Source of the DNA: Cloeon dipterum
Lineage: Eukaryota; Arthropoda; Insecta; Ephemeroptera; Baetidae
DNA length: 64,000 bases
Assembly (NCBI RefSeq): GCF_949628265.1
Contig: NC_088788.1
Coordinates: 6,758,001 to 6,822,000 of the forward strand
Direction of reading: 5' to 3'
The notes below the pieces were generated by a model. It had not been told where the DNA came from and did no database searches. It saw only the letters and a program-made list of their open reading frames with translations. A program made the translations under genes and the position numbers. Below are positions 1-10,868 of the stretch, piece after piece. The stretch's first letter is position 1. Each line of letters begins with the position of its first letter.

Positions 1-930
1 CCGCGAGTACCGAAAAATACGTTTTTCAACTTTGAAGGGTCTCCGTTGACCCTGAGGAGGTCACCCGGATTTCATACTCGCTGTGCCTTAGTTTTTTGGG
101 CAAACTTAATTGGAATTTTGATCCCAAACAAAGTGGGCTCCCATGTTAACCTTATGGGAGCTACGACTTTTGCCTGTTTTTAACCTTTTCGGCCCTTCCA
201 CCTCCGGCGCCGTTTAAGCAGGCTGGCGAACCTGAACATCAAAATGAAGCTAATTGCAGCTTCTTTCGAATGAGTGGTCGCGGCGGGCCGTTGGACATCG
301 TGGGCCTTCGCGGGGGCTCCTCAAAAAAAAATTATTGTCCAACCCACGTTTTTGCACCTTCCGAATTTTATATCTTGGTCGCTGTGGGACTTGCGGGCTA
401 AAACTGGTGATGACTGAACTTGCCGTTAAATTCTGCGGGCGATGGCACCGGTTTCAACCCCCCATCCCCCACGAACCCCCCGCTGCCCCTGAAAGACCCT
501 CAAAAATGCCCCTTTTAGTTTTATTTTTTTTTTAAATTCGCTTATAGGAGGAATCCGGGCTTGCACACCTGAAAACGCGTTTGTTGGCGACCCTGCGTCG
601 ACCACCCGGGTTTCACCCCGATCCGCCCCATTTTGGCGATTTTTTTACACAGGAGCATAGGGAGGCCGCTTGCTTAGAAGGGGCTCCCCGGGCCCCTATG
701 GGGCGGCGGCAAAAAACCTTTGGGGCCCCAACCCCCCTCGGCCCCCCGCCCCCGCCCCCGTCCCTTAACTGCGCCCGCCCCTTTCGATGGTTATTATATA
801 GGAGTGTCTCGGCATGAGAGCGAGCCCGCCACGGCGCGTACGCGATATCACGGGGGCATGGAGTAATTCCAGCGCGGAAGAGCCGCTGGCGCGAGCGGTC
901 GGCGCCCGCTATTACAGTGGATTTACATAC
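1..930. other. Anomalous GC-rich stretch at the window edge
   Basis: This stretch is far richer in G and C than the following sequence and is full of short homopolymers such as runs of C, G, A and T. Near 905-930 it changes abruptly to ordinary AT-rich sequence. No reading frame resembles a known protein, and no splice-bounded exon chain can be built. It may be low-quality sequence at a contig edge, foreign DNA, or an unrecognised GC-rich repeat. Confidence 0.5.
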
Positions 931-1545
931 TTATTGGTGACAATTGAAACTTATTTTAATCTTGTGTATTACTGTAATTGTGTAGTTGTGAAAAATCAAT
1001 TTATCAAAATCTAGAATAAACTAGGACAATAATTTCTTGCAAAATCTACTCTGCTTGACTAAACTTTAACGGCTGATTTCTGTTCTTCTTGGTGAAAGCG
1101 ATTGACGTATGTCATTTTTTGGGTAACCTGTTTGATTATTTAATGTAAAAAAAAGAATTTACGCAGAGTGGCAGCTCTTCTTTGTGCTAATGACAAAAGT
1201 AACCTGCTATTTTGGCTTTACGACGATCCTCGATGATTCTTTTTGAATTGACAGCAAGTATTTTCTTGGCGTTTGCAGTAGAATATAAATCCTCTTTATT
1301 TGATACAAAGGGAAGTCAATTTTACTAGCCGCACGCAGTTTGGATAGATTGTAATAATAGAAATCGAAATAAAGTGAGAAAACATGGTGAAGCCACATTT
1401 TCCCAGGATTTTGGCAGATTCCGAATTTTTATTGTTGCTCATCATTGATCATTGTTGCGCAATATACGTGCAGAGAGTTACGTCGTTGGTAGATTCCTAT
1501 TTCTAAAATAATTGACTGAGTGGACAGCTTGCCAAACTTGTTATT
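931..1545. other. AT-rich intergenic sequence, nothing recognised
   Basis: No coding exon, RNA gene or repeat boundary was recognised here on either strand. Confidence 0.5.
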
Positions 1546-1795
1546 TTAAAGTGGAATGATACAGGCCAACAATTGAAAATTATTTGAATTGTTGGATGTC
1601 ATGAACAATTTATCGATAAACATTTTGTTCAACAATTTGCAATAGTAAAAAAGGACCTTCCTTTAGTAAAAATTCAAATTTTGCCAATTTCCTCCAAAAT
1701 TTACAGTGCTTGAACATATTTTCTTGACAAATTCCGATTCCTCTCGTCGAGATCTGTTTAACGGTGTATGCCACTTATTGGGCAAACTCTTGATT
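1546..1795 (-). mobile_element. Truncated copy of the TTAA-flanked 442-bp MITE (family B)
   Basis: One end is intact: TTAA followed by AGTGGAATGATAC, then the family sequence in the same order as the copies at 41692 and 42516. Similarity stops near 1795, so about 190 bp of the other end, including its terminal repeat, is missing. Confidence 0.75.
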
Positions 1796-3570
1796 GCAAT
1801 TGGTCTGGTCACGATCTATCTGAATAAATGCAAATTATTAGGTTAATTTCCCAACTAGCAAAATTCTTAAAACAATACGCGCAACGGATAGACCGATGGT
1901 CAGCGTTGCAGGTCAAACAGTTTCAAATTGTGGTGCAAGCAAACGCCATGCTTAGGGCGCAGCAGCAGCAGCATCCAGCAGCGCTGGCATAGCATCCGGA
2001 GGCCGCGCGCTGTGCTTCTGCAGGCGCATGTCGGGGCAAATCAGGCCGAGTCATGTCACGACAAAAATAAACCACTGACTGATTAGCATGTAAATTCTTC
2101 AGGTGATTTTCTCGGAAATTTAAACGGCTTTCCGGGCAAATAGAGCTATTCCCGAATTTATGAATATTATTTTTGGTACACGGAAAGGGAAATTTTCAAA
2201 ATTCATCAGAGCTTGTCCACTGCTTTAACATGTTTGACATGGTAATTAAGAATTTTTCCAATTATCAATTAAATCTACAAAAACCTTTTTACTTACGATT
2301 AAAATTCAAAGTTGCGCCACGCAATGTAACCGTCTTTGTCCGCAAATAAACATAAATTCAACGTTCTTCATTCGAGACTTATTTTCCATGACAAATATAA
2401 ATCGCTTTTAATTCCAAAAAACCGATTGATTGATTAATTTAAACCCATTATGAGGCGCCGAGGATGGAGACAGCTTAGAAAATTCAAATAAGCGATCAAT
2501 AATTGAGCTGCCCGTCACGTGGAGGGTATTGTGCGGTGATCCGCCTGCTGTGGCGCTCCTCGCTACCTGTTTGCTCTAGGCACGCACGGAGCAGTCGACT
2601 CGCAGACTGCAACAATTATAGCGTACGCCCGTTGCCCGGAGCAATTGATCAAATTAGCAAACTTTTTAGCCGTCCGATAATAGCACTGAGTTTTGTTTGA
2701 GATACATATACCAAGTGACAGAGGGGGATGCCGACAGAGCGCATGCATTGCGCGCGTATGCGTAACATCAATTGATTTCGATGTGTGTACCTGCTGCACG
2801 CAATTTGCCTCTTGATTCCAATTCACGGAGCGTCGCAAGAAGTTATTTGTGATGCTGGATTGTCACGATACACTTTGAGAGTAGTTTGCTAGACAAAATC
2901 ACACTTGGTTTTCCGTGGAATAATTGTTCTGGTTTATTTCTGCTCAGGTTAAAGAGACACTATCTAACTATCTGCCCATTTTGGCTTTTCACCGTCTCTT
3001 GACCAGCATTTAGCAAAATCAGCTGTGAAGGGAAATTTAGAAGACGCTTTGAATTTATATAAAAATCAGGAGTGGTGCGAATTTATGTGACATTTTAGCA
3101 AAAAGGCAGAAGCGTCAAAGAGCCGAGATTTATGAGAGTTTAATTGTTCAAAAATATTCAGCGATTTGTTTCGCAAGCGTATCCCTTCTCTACATGTGGG
3201 CTGCTCACACGATTTCTCTCCCCGATTTTTTCGCCGGCGCTCCATCTCCGCGCATCGTGGCGCGTCGATTTCCTTCACGCTCGTATTAATTAACTCTTTT
3301 ACCGTGTCTGGACGGTGGTTGTTCCTTTTAAAATATTCCGTCCTTAGCGCGCTATGTATATTGCGCGCTTTTCTCGACTCTGACACAAAAGGGAGAAGAG
3401 CTTAAATTGGGGCGAGGAGCAGCAAGCCGCGTTCGAAAGAAACTCTAACCGCGCCTCCATTGCTAAAGCATTTTTTCAATCCAAAATTAAAAACGTTTTT
3501 GGAAGTGGATTTGACTCCAGCGCGTGGGCAGTGGGCGCCATGTATCAGCGCATCGCTAAATTTATCCTAA
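1796..3570. other. Intergenic sequence without a recognised gene
   Basis: Mostly AT-rich with two GC-richer patches. One near 1950-2060 contains a CAG-type triplet run (GCAGCAGCAGCAGCATCCAG). The other is near 2500-2700. No exon chain could be built through either. A short repeat shared with 22448-22525 lies inside. Confidence 0.45.
3023..3140. repeat. Short dispersed repeat shared with 22448-22525
   Basis: Two blocks recur in the window. One, near 3088-3135, contains GTGACATTTTA and CAAAGAGCCGAGATTTA; the other, near 3030-3058, contains AAATTTAGAAGACGCTTTGA. At 22448-22525 the first block has the same orientation while the second is inverted, so this is a rearranged remnant of some mobile sequence. 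Confidence 0.55.
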
Positions 3571-4059
3571 AGGCCCACTTTGACGAAAATTTTGAGCACA
3601 CGAATCGATTCCTGAGATCCTGAGGGTCAAATTAGGTAGATTTGATATTTTTTCCGACCAAATAGTTCAGCGTGACGTGCGTAGCACTCGCGGAACTTTT
3701 TTGCCACAAAATAATATGAACCTTTTGTGCGCGAACGCGCGAACTACGCACGCGTCAGATCTGGTGGGGCGGCCGGCCAGCCGACGCACATTATTTTCTC
3801 TTGCCGCTTGCCTGCTGACAAGATGCGAAGCACGTTTATTTCCCCCTCTCCATCTGCGTCAGCTGGCCGGCCGCCCCACCAGGTCTGAAGCATGCGTATA
3901 GTTCGCGCACGAAAGGTTCATATTATTTGGCGGCAAAAGAAGTTCCGCGTGTGCTACGCACGTCACGCTGAACATTTTGGTCGGAAAAAATATCAAATTT
4001 TCCTAATTCGACCCTCAGGAATCGATTCACGTGCTCAAAAATTTCGTCAAAGTGGGCCT
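3571..4059. mobile_element. Foldback element with about 210-bp inverted arms
   Basis: The two arms (about 3571-3788 and 3854-4059) are near-perfect reverse complements, from AGGCCCACTTTGACGAAAAT at the left end to a GC-rich inner block GGTGGGGCGGCCGGCCAG beside a roughly 65-bp loop. The whole is 489 bp. Short ORFs inside are mirror images of one another and are not genes. No convincing target-site duplication was seen. Confidence 0.85.
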
Positions 4060-4874
4060 GCCACTCTTTCTGTCTACTAAATTTTATGAATTTAATATTT
4101 TCTATAACTACAGGAAGTGTACAACCGACTAATTAAATTTGGATATAAATGCGTCTTTTAAGATCTGAATCATTAAATTTTCAGATAGTTAAAAGCTAGA
4201 ATATTTGACGATTGAATGAAATGCTCTACTTCTGTGTGGAAAGTTATACAAGTCAGCTGGTGGTGAACATTTTGAGAGGAAATTTTGATAACACATTATT
4301 TATCGTGCACTGTAGAGCGTGACAGTTTCGGCCCCGCTGGCCTCATCAGCAGTAAAATTCCCCCAAAACGAAATTCAAATCCATAGAATTGATTGCAGAG
4401 AGTTTTTAATCAGCAATAATCGTAAAAAAATGACCGGCTTTTCTCGCTGTTAATAAGTAGCATTGAAAAGAGGCTGTTAAAATTTTAATTTCATAAAAAT
4501 TAACTGCGCGTATATTTAATTTTCTATTAAATAAGTTAGTAATTACATATTTAATTAATCAAATAATTATCATAATTATATTCATGAAAGTGGCGTAAAT
4601 TTTTCTGTTCTATTACAAATGAAAGAAAACTATAAATTGGCGCTGGCATAGTTACAACTCTAATAGTTGCAAACACACTTATCCGTTCTAGTTTAAATTC
4701 TATTTAAATACGAAGTGATGAATTCTTGTCACCCTCCCTGTGATTTAACCTTTACTGACGAAAAACCACAAAAGCTCAAAAATACTCCATCCATTGCAAT
4801 GAAAAGCTAGTTTCAAATAAAGAGGAATTCTCCTTTTTTTCACATCAAAATTTATAAAGGAAAAATTCCTTATG
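4060..4874. other. AT-rich intergenic sequence, nothing recognised
   Basis: No exon chain, RNA gene or repeat was recognised. Confidence 0.5.
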
Positions 4875-5435
4875 GTTGTGACACTCTCTGGCCTGTTACT
4901 GACCTTAGAGGCGCCATGACCAGGCGCAAATATCGACAGTCGAGAGCACCGTATATTTTACAGAATTGGCATTTATTTTGGAAGCGTAAGACGAGCACTG
5001 TTTAACTTTAACGTGATTTTCGCGCCCTCAGCGCACTATTTGTCTGAACTAACCACTGGCTGACGCGTAAACTGGCAGCCAAATGCACCCTCCCCGGAGT
5101 TATCGGAGAGGCTGCATTTGGGCTTCCTCTGAGATGGTTTTCCGACCTCTGCCGAGTAACACCTAGCGTACGCGCCAGCCAGCCTGTGATGGTTCGATTC
5201 TCTCGCTTTTTTTCATCTGCGGCGTCGCTGTGGGGTTTCCGCCCCCTAAGCGCGAGGAGAGCAGAGCGCAAAACTCTGCTCTTGTGCTGGATAAGTGTCG
5301 GGGGTGGTCGCTTCTCCTTTGCTGCTCGTTCCGAACGGCGCCGCGGCCCTGGTAGTCGCTGGTTCATCTCTTAAGTGTATAGGCGCCTGGACATGGCGCC
5401 TCTAAGGTCAGTAACAGGCCAAAGAGTGTAACAAC
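4875..5435. mobile_element. 561-bp element with about 55-bp terminal inverted repeats (family C)
   Basis: The left end (4875-4928) contains GTTGTGACACTCTCTGGCCT and GTTACTGACCTTAGAGGCGC. The right end (about 5381-5435) is its reverse complement with few mismatches. The interior is GC-richer, and its ORFs show no transposase similarity that I recognise. A lone copy of one terminal repeat lies at 45711-45765. A GGTTCGATTCT stretch at about 5191 resembles a pol III B box, but no A box or tRNA fold accompanies it. Confidence 0.8.
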
Positions 5436-5934
5436 ACTTATTAATTTCCGACGGCTGCAAACTGTTGCGTATTCAAAGAGGTTTTTAGGAAAAGTACCTG
5501 AAACATCTTCCCATTCAAGAAATATTATTTAAGGCAATCATAAATGAATTACACAGACGTGCATGTTTAATCATTAAATTTAAATAAAACTAAATGGAAA
5601 ATTAATTCCGGATATGGTCGTCAACTAAATAGTGAAATAAAATTAATATATTATGCAATTTAGAAAAGTTGAGTTTTCTGATGTTATGGATATTTAAGTA
5701 GTTAATTTTTTGATGCCTATATCCTAATATGTTTCTAGGGTTATGGTAATCCAGAGTGGATTAAAAAAAATAAAAAAATCAACAATTTTGAGAATTATTG
5801 AAAACTTAACTTTATTTTGACCTGATTTCTGATTATGAGAATTTGGAGCATCATATCTATTAGGTTACAAAAATAAATAAATCCAAAATTGGACCTCAAA
5901 ATTATTTATAATTGATTTATTTCAATATTCCGCC
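5436..5934. other. AT-rich sequence upstream of the LRR gene
   Basis: Nothing recognised apart from its position as the upstream region of the gene starting at 5999. Confidence 0.45.
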
Positions 5935-5942
5935 TTTATAAT
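5935..5942 (+). promoter_or_regulatory. Possible TATA box of the LRR gene
   Basis: TTTATAAT lies about 60 bp before the ATG at 5999, a spacing similar to the TATA-like boxes of the lectin genes here. The region is AT-rich, so chance is quite possible. Confidence 0.3.
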
Positions 5943-5998
5943 TTTTACAAATTAAAGGATTTTCAAGTGGCATATTTGTTTTTTAAGGGAAACCGGCC

Positions 5999-8542
5999 AT
6001 GGACCTCGATAATGATGTAAAACTGGAGATGACAGAAACAAAACTGGATGATTTGAAGAGGCGGAACATGAAACTGACTGATTTCGCGGCTGAAATGGTT
6101 GTGTACAAACCAGAAATCTACTTGGATCACCACGATAAGAGAATGCAGCTGTCACGTTTGCGTGAGTTGAAAATTTTAAAATAATTGTATTCCAAAGAAT
6201 TTTAAGCCAGACATGCTTGTTTTGTATTTTAACTGCTTTAAAATTGTGATTTTTAGCTGTAGTTTTGCGAGTGAAACTTCTAAACCTGCTGATGAACCAA
6301 AAAACGTCCAGGTTTCAACTATCAAAAGAGCAAAATTTTGAAATCCGTAAGAAAACATTCGAAATTTTGCTCTGTCCAGCGGTAAAACATATAAATTTGA
6401 CTGGAATCCTGGGATTCTGCCCAATAACTAAGCAGTGCCACCATCTCATAAAAGTAAGAATTCTATTTTGATATAATTTCTCCTTTTGCAATAATTTTTT
6501 TTTTCAAATAGCTCATACGAATTATTGCCGAGAAGGCTCCTGAAGTTGAATCAATCACCATTCAAGGCTATATTTGGATGATTTCTGTGAGGATGTTTGC
6601 AAAGGAAATGTTTCTCTGCTATCTTGGAAAACTTACCAAGCTGAAAAAACTGATAATGCCCGATGAGGGATTTCCGATCAACTTTGCAAGCTTGAAAGAG
6701 CTCTGCAGAGACAAGTTGATAAATCTGCAGCATCTCGAGGTGCAATTGTATTGCGAATTGCTTGCTGATTTTGAAGACATCGAGGACTTCAAGAAAAGCT
6801 TTTCCAACCTGAGGGTGTTCATCTTCAGAGCGATTAGAGAGTCGGCAGTTCAAGTGGATGGGGATGTTTTGAAGGAGACACTCACGCGCTTATGTCTGCA
6901 GCATCTGCCAAAAATAATGATTGTCCGACATTTCGCCGATTACCCCGAGAGCGAGAACAAAAATCGGACGATTTCTGCATTTCCCTCGGAGCCGTCAGCG
7001 CTGCTTCACCTGCTGACGCACCCCAGCTCGGCCGGACTGCATCTCATGTTCCCGAACGTGACTCATCTCATGGTAATAATGAGGTCCAAACCAGCGGGAG
7101 CCAGACGTGCGATAAAATTGGTTCGCACTGCGCAGATCCAAGATGGCGTCTGAATGTTGGAAACAAAAAGCCCTCTTTGGATTGCCGTACGAGTGTCAAG
7201 AGTTTGTTTTTACGATCCAAAAGACACAATTAGTTAAGAGTTATTAAAATTGTGTCACAATTTTGACGAAAACTCGCTTCTTTTCGCGCATTTTCACGTA
7301 GTGACCGTTTACTCCACCTGACGCCATATCTGCGCGTCGCACGAATCTGGTCCCCGCTGGTCCAAACAACAGGCTTTTGGATTTTTTTTTGTATTTCAGA
7401 TCGATTGGAGGAATTGGCAACACAACGAGCGTGATATCGACGCAATGCTGCAGTTTCCTAAATTGGAAAGCTTGAATTTCAAGGATGTCCCGTCGGACAG
7501 AATCGTCGAACGATTTCTCATCAAATACGGAATGAATTTGCGCACGCTCATTATTTCTGATACGGAGGAGCATGACCTCCAATTGCAATTCAGCGATATT
7601 TTCCATTTTTGCCCGATTCTGGAGAATCTAGTTTTGTGGGATGTCGACATGATTGATGACTCAACTCCTCTCCGGAATTTTGCGAAACTGAGGAGTTTGA
7701 AGTGGCGTCCACTTGAGTAAGTTTATATTTATGAGATTTCGCGTTTTTTTTAACAATAATAAATAAATAAATATTAAAAGGCTCCACCACAAGACATTAG
7801 TAAATTTTCTCTCGTATGAAAATATAATTAAGATCAAGCAGTAAAGGTGAAACAGTTGCTTTAAAAAATAAAAAATAAAAAACAGTTGATTATTATTTTT
7901 GTTACTCCTAAAATCATGCAAATTATTTTAAACTTTTTAGTCTAGAAAAATGAAAATAAATATTTTTCTCCTCAGGAACATTGAAATTTATCAATGCAAG
8001 GAATTTTTAACAGTGCAACATTTAAAAATTGCAGCTCGAGGAACGTCTGCCTTTCCAACATTCTCGCAGCACCAGAATTGAGAAAATTCAGTATGGAAGG
8101 TACCGAGTACGACCCCGAGGATATGATAAAAGTTTCTCGTCTGATCAGGAAGCAGGAAATCCTGAAAAAGCTGAGAAAATTCGAATATGACCTGATGGGA
8201 TTGTATGACGTTCCTGTGGAGCCTGAAGATTTTGAGGGAGACGAATTTTTGCGATTTTTCGCGCCTTTCTGTTCTTTAATTAAAAACGCATCGGCCTTTC
8301 TGCCCGAGTTGAAAAATCTTAGCGTAAATTTCGATTTTGAAAGTGACGACGACGGTAGGGAGACGATTGGGGCAGATTTTTACTGCAACCTTTCCGTTCC
8401 GTTATTTTACGATTCGTATGACGCTGCTGTCTTCAAGTGGCTTGGGGATGATACGCTTGTCAATTTCCTCGCGGCTTTTAACCGCAGGAAATACTTTTTG
8501 TCGTCTGATTTGAGCGAACTCACCAGGGGTAAATACACTTAA
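5999..8542 (+). CDS. F-box/leucine-rich-repeat-like protein, 581 aa, five exons
   Basis: Exons are 5999-6161, 6257-6453, 6512-7072, 7400-7716 and 8035-8542. All introns are GT-AG and the phases agree (1746 nt). Start: ATG within AACCGGCCATGG. Near residues 53-66 a segment with LPVVLRVKLLNLL resembles the LPxxLRxxLL core of F-box-type motifs. Downstream, repeated leucine-rich segments such as LTKLKKLIMPD, LINLQHLEV, FPKLESLNF and LENLVLWDVD indicate degenerate LRRs. F-box/LRR proteins usually choose substrates for SCF ubiquitin ligases; that role is inferred, and the F-box assignment is weak. Exon 5 must start at 8035 rather than at the upstream CAG (7973-7975), because only 8035 keeps the frame. 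Intron 3 is long only because a MITE sits in it. The last exon and 3' flank are duplicated at 9425-10470. Confidence 0.8.
7092..7359 (+). mobile_element. hAT-type MITE (family A), copy 1, with 8-bp target duplication
   Basis: The ends are inverted: CAGCGGGAGCCAGA at the left and the complement of CAGCGGGGACCAGATTCGTG at the right. The element is flanked by a perfect 8-bp duplication, GTCCAAAC (7084-7091 and 7360-7367). CAG termini with 8-bp duplications are typical of hAT transposons. It lies in intron 3 of the LRR gene; without it that intron would be about 50 bp. Related copies are at 38372-38646 and, inverted, at 48560-48835. Confidence 0.9.
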
Positions 8543-9424
8543 TCGCTTTGACCTATAGTACATGCTAGCCAATAATCGGAAACTATGGGTGTTAAATGTT
8601 TAGAAAACGTTATTTCACTGAATATCTTACTTAGTAAAATGAGATTTCATTGGTAAGTTCATCACAGGGCTGTGAATTTAAAGGTTTTTTATACTAGAAC
8701 CTCTACTCAGCACATTCTGTGGTATATGAAATCACCAGGTGCCAATAACACATTATAAAAACTATACCTGATTGGGGAAATATTGATTAAAACACAAATC
8801 AATATTTTTTCAGACTTAAAAATTTATTAAAAATATTGAATTTTGTGAAAACCTGCGATATTTCCTCAGAAGATATTTAAATGAATTAAAATTGCTTGGT
8901 TTTTGCTTAGCTCGGAAACATGGTCAATTGGAGTAAAAATTTCACAGCTCTATAATTAAAACTTATTTATAAATGTGATGGTTTGTGATAAAAAATCTGT
9001 GAATGTAAAAACGTTTATCCCCTGATCTTAACTTATATATGTGAGAATAAACAACAACAAATAATAATAACAATATAGCATGAGAAAGTTAGCTGTTACC
9101 CTGCTGTGAAAAAAAATGTAGAAATCGTCCTGGTCCCGGCAAAATTGCGCAACGTTCAACAAATTACCTAAATTTTCACTGTCGAATTGATTTTTGTACC
9201 TTTTCTTGCAACAAGGAAATTCGCGTTTGCGGTTGTTGAAAGTAAAGCAATTTTTCCGTGACCAGGACGAAATGTTAGAAAATATTCACTTCGGTGTAAT
9301 TTCATTGTTGTAATTTACAATCGTTTCTTTAATCTAAATTATTTGTTTTGTATTTTGACATTGCTCACAAGGATATTTATTCCTTAATATCTAAAATTCC
9401 TTCAAATTGTATCAATGTATGCAA
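8543..9424 (+). repeat. 3' flank of the LRR gene, upstream unit of a tandem duplication
   Basis: From the last intron end of the LRR gene to about 9410 this sequence matches 9425-10470 (for example ATTTAAAGGTTTTTTATACT and CACAAGGATATTTATTCCTT in both). It carries a 144-bp MITE and extra AT-rich sequence near 9050-9110 that the other unit lacks. No further gene was seen. Confidence 0.8.
9126..9269. mobile_element. 144-bp MITE (family D) with empty site in the neighbouring duplicate
   Basis: The ends are CGTCCTGGTC and GACCAGGACG, extending imperfectly to about 22 bp. Flanks are AAAT on both sides (GAAAT if one end base is counted as target). The paralogous site near 10325 reads straight through as GTAGAAATGTTAG, without the element, so the insertion followed the local duplication or was cleanly lost from the other copy. 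Confidence 0.85.
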
Positions 9425-9765
9425 TATTATTTAAAAATTGCAGCTCGAGGAATGCGTCTGCCCTTCCAACATTCTCGCAGAATCGCAGTTGAGAAAATTC
9501 AGAATGGAAGGTACCGGGTACGACCTGACATGAGGATATGATAAAGGTTTCTCTTCTGATCAGCAAGCGGGAAATCCTGAAAAAGCTGAAAAAAGGGAGA
9601 CGATTGGGGCAGATTTTTACTGCAACCTTTCCGTTCCGTTATTTTATAATTGGTATGAGGATGCTGTTTTCACCTGGCTTGGGGAAGAATACGCTTATCA
9701 ATTTCCTTGCGGCTTTTAACTGCAGGAAATACATTTTGCTGTCTGAGTGTGGTAAATACACTTAA
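9425..9765 (+). pseudogene. Decayed duplicate of the last LRR-gene exon
   Basis: The acceptor context (AAATTGCAGCTCGAGGAA) and most of exon 5 of the gene at 5999-8542 are repeated here, but the reading frame is broken near 9464-9540 and about 170 bp of the middle (matching roughly 8182-8354) is deleted. The end still reads to a stop after GKYT. No upstream exons are present, so this is a partial gene copy that cannot make the LRR protein. Confidence 0.85.
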
Positions 9766-10470
9766 ACGCTTTTACCAAAAATTCACGATAGCCATTCATA
9801 ATCGGAAACTGGGTGTTAAATGTCAAGAAAAAGTTATTTCACTGAATATCTGAACAAAAAATGCTTTCATTGATAAGTTAATGTTTAAATTAAATAATAA
9901 TCACAGGGCTGTGAATTTAAAGGTTTTTTATACTAAAATCTCTACTCAGCTCATCCTGTGGTATATGAAAACACCAGGTGCCAATAACACAACAATAACA
10001 AACTATACCTATGAATAGGGAAATATTGATTGAAAAACTAATAAATATTTTATCAGACTTTAAAAATGTATTAAAAATATTGAATTTTGTGAAAACCTGC
10101 GATATTTCCTCAGAAGATATTTAAATATGATTTAAAATTGCTTGGTTTTTGCTTAGCTCGGAAACCTGGTCAATTGGAGTAAAAATTTCACAGCTCTATA
10201 ATTGTAACTTATTTATAAATGTGATGGTTTGTGATGAAAAAACTCTGACAGTAAAAAAGTTCGCCCCTGATCTCCAATTTAGCAAGAGTAAGTTTGCTGT
10301 TACCCTGCTGTGAAAAAAAAATGTAGAAATGTTAGAAAATATTCACATCGGTGTAATTTCATTGTTGTAATTTATACATAAGTGTTTCGATTATCCAAGT
10401 ACATATTTGCTTTGTCTTTTGACATTGCTCACAAGGATATTTATTCCTTAATATCTCAAATTCCTTGAAA
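9766..10470 (+). repeat. Downstream unit of the LRR 3' duplication
   Basis: This is the paralogue of 8543-9410. It ends near 10470 after the shared CACAAGGATATTTATTCCTT block. It lacks the family D MITE and the AT-rich stretch found in the first unit. Confidence 0.8.
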
Positions 10471-10868
10471 TAAGAAAATAAGATGACAATAAAATTCAAT
10501 TGTGTAGTTCTTAGAAGCAACAGATGTGCAGTGTCTATTTTATAGCAGAACATACAAATAAAGCTCAAATAAAATTTAAAACGAACTTGATTTTTTGCAT
10601 TTATCTTTGACCTCTAGACTCTTTACTTTCAAGGTTAATTGGCATCTCTTTATAATTACAAAATACCTTTTTAATTTGCTTGTTTTATAATTTGTCACAT
10701 TATTCTCACAACAATCAATTTATTTATTTATTTGATTGTTTGCTATATTTAAAAGTTATTTGTTGCAACAGACAAATTAGATTTGGCATTTATTAACTAG
10801 CGATTATTAATTTAGTTCTGTTTTGAAAGAAATCACATCAAATTTTTTTAAAATTTCTTGCTGAAAAC
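10471..10868. other. AT-rich sequence upstream of the m-AAA protease gene
   Basis: No upstream coding exon for a mitochondrial presequence was found. No splice acceptor lies directly before the ATG at 10869. Confidence 0.45.

Noticed and set aside
3571-4059. Several 60-80-codon ORFs inside the foldback and the TIR element that follows it
   Set aside because: They fall in inverted-repeat arms, mirror one another on both strands, and show no protein-family pattern.
5186-5215. GGTTCGATTCT as a possible tRNA or SINE B box
   Set aside because: No A box at the right distance, no cloverleaf, and the sequence lies inside an element defined by terminal inverted repeats.
5008-5367. 119-codon minus-strand ORF in element C as a transposase
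   Set aside because: No catalytic or DNA-binding pattern; the element is too short for a transposase.
6892-7233. 113-codon open frame overlapping LRR exon 3
   Set aside because: It is an out-of-frame shadow of the exon and runs through the intron into the MITE.
7976-8034. Earlier acceptor for the last LRR exon (CTCCTCAG at 7975)
   Set aside because: It gives a stop soon after in the needed phase, whereas the acceptor at 8034 keeps the frame and is the one conserved in the duplicate.
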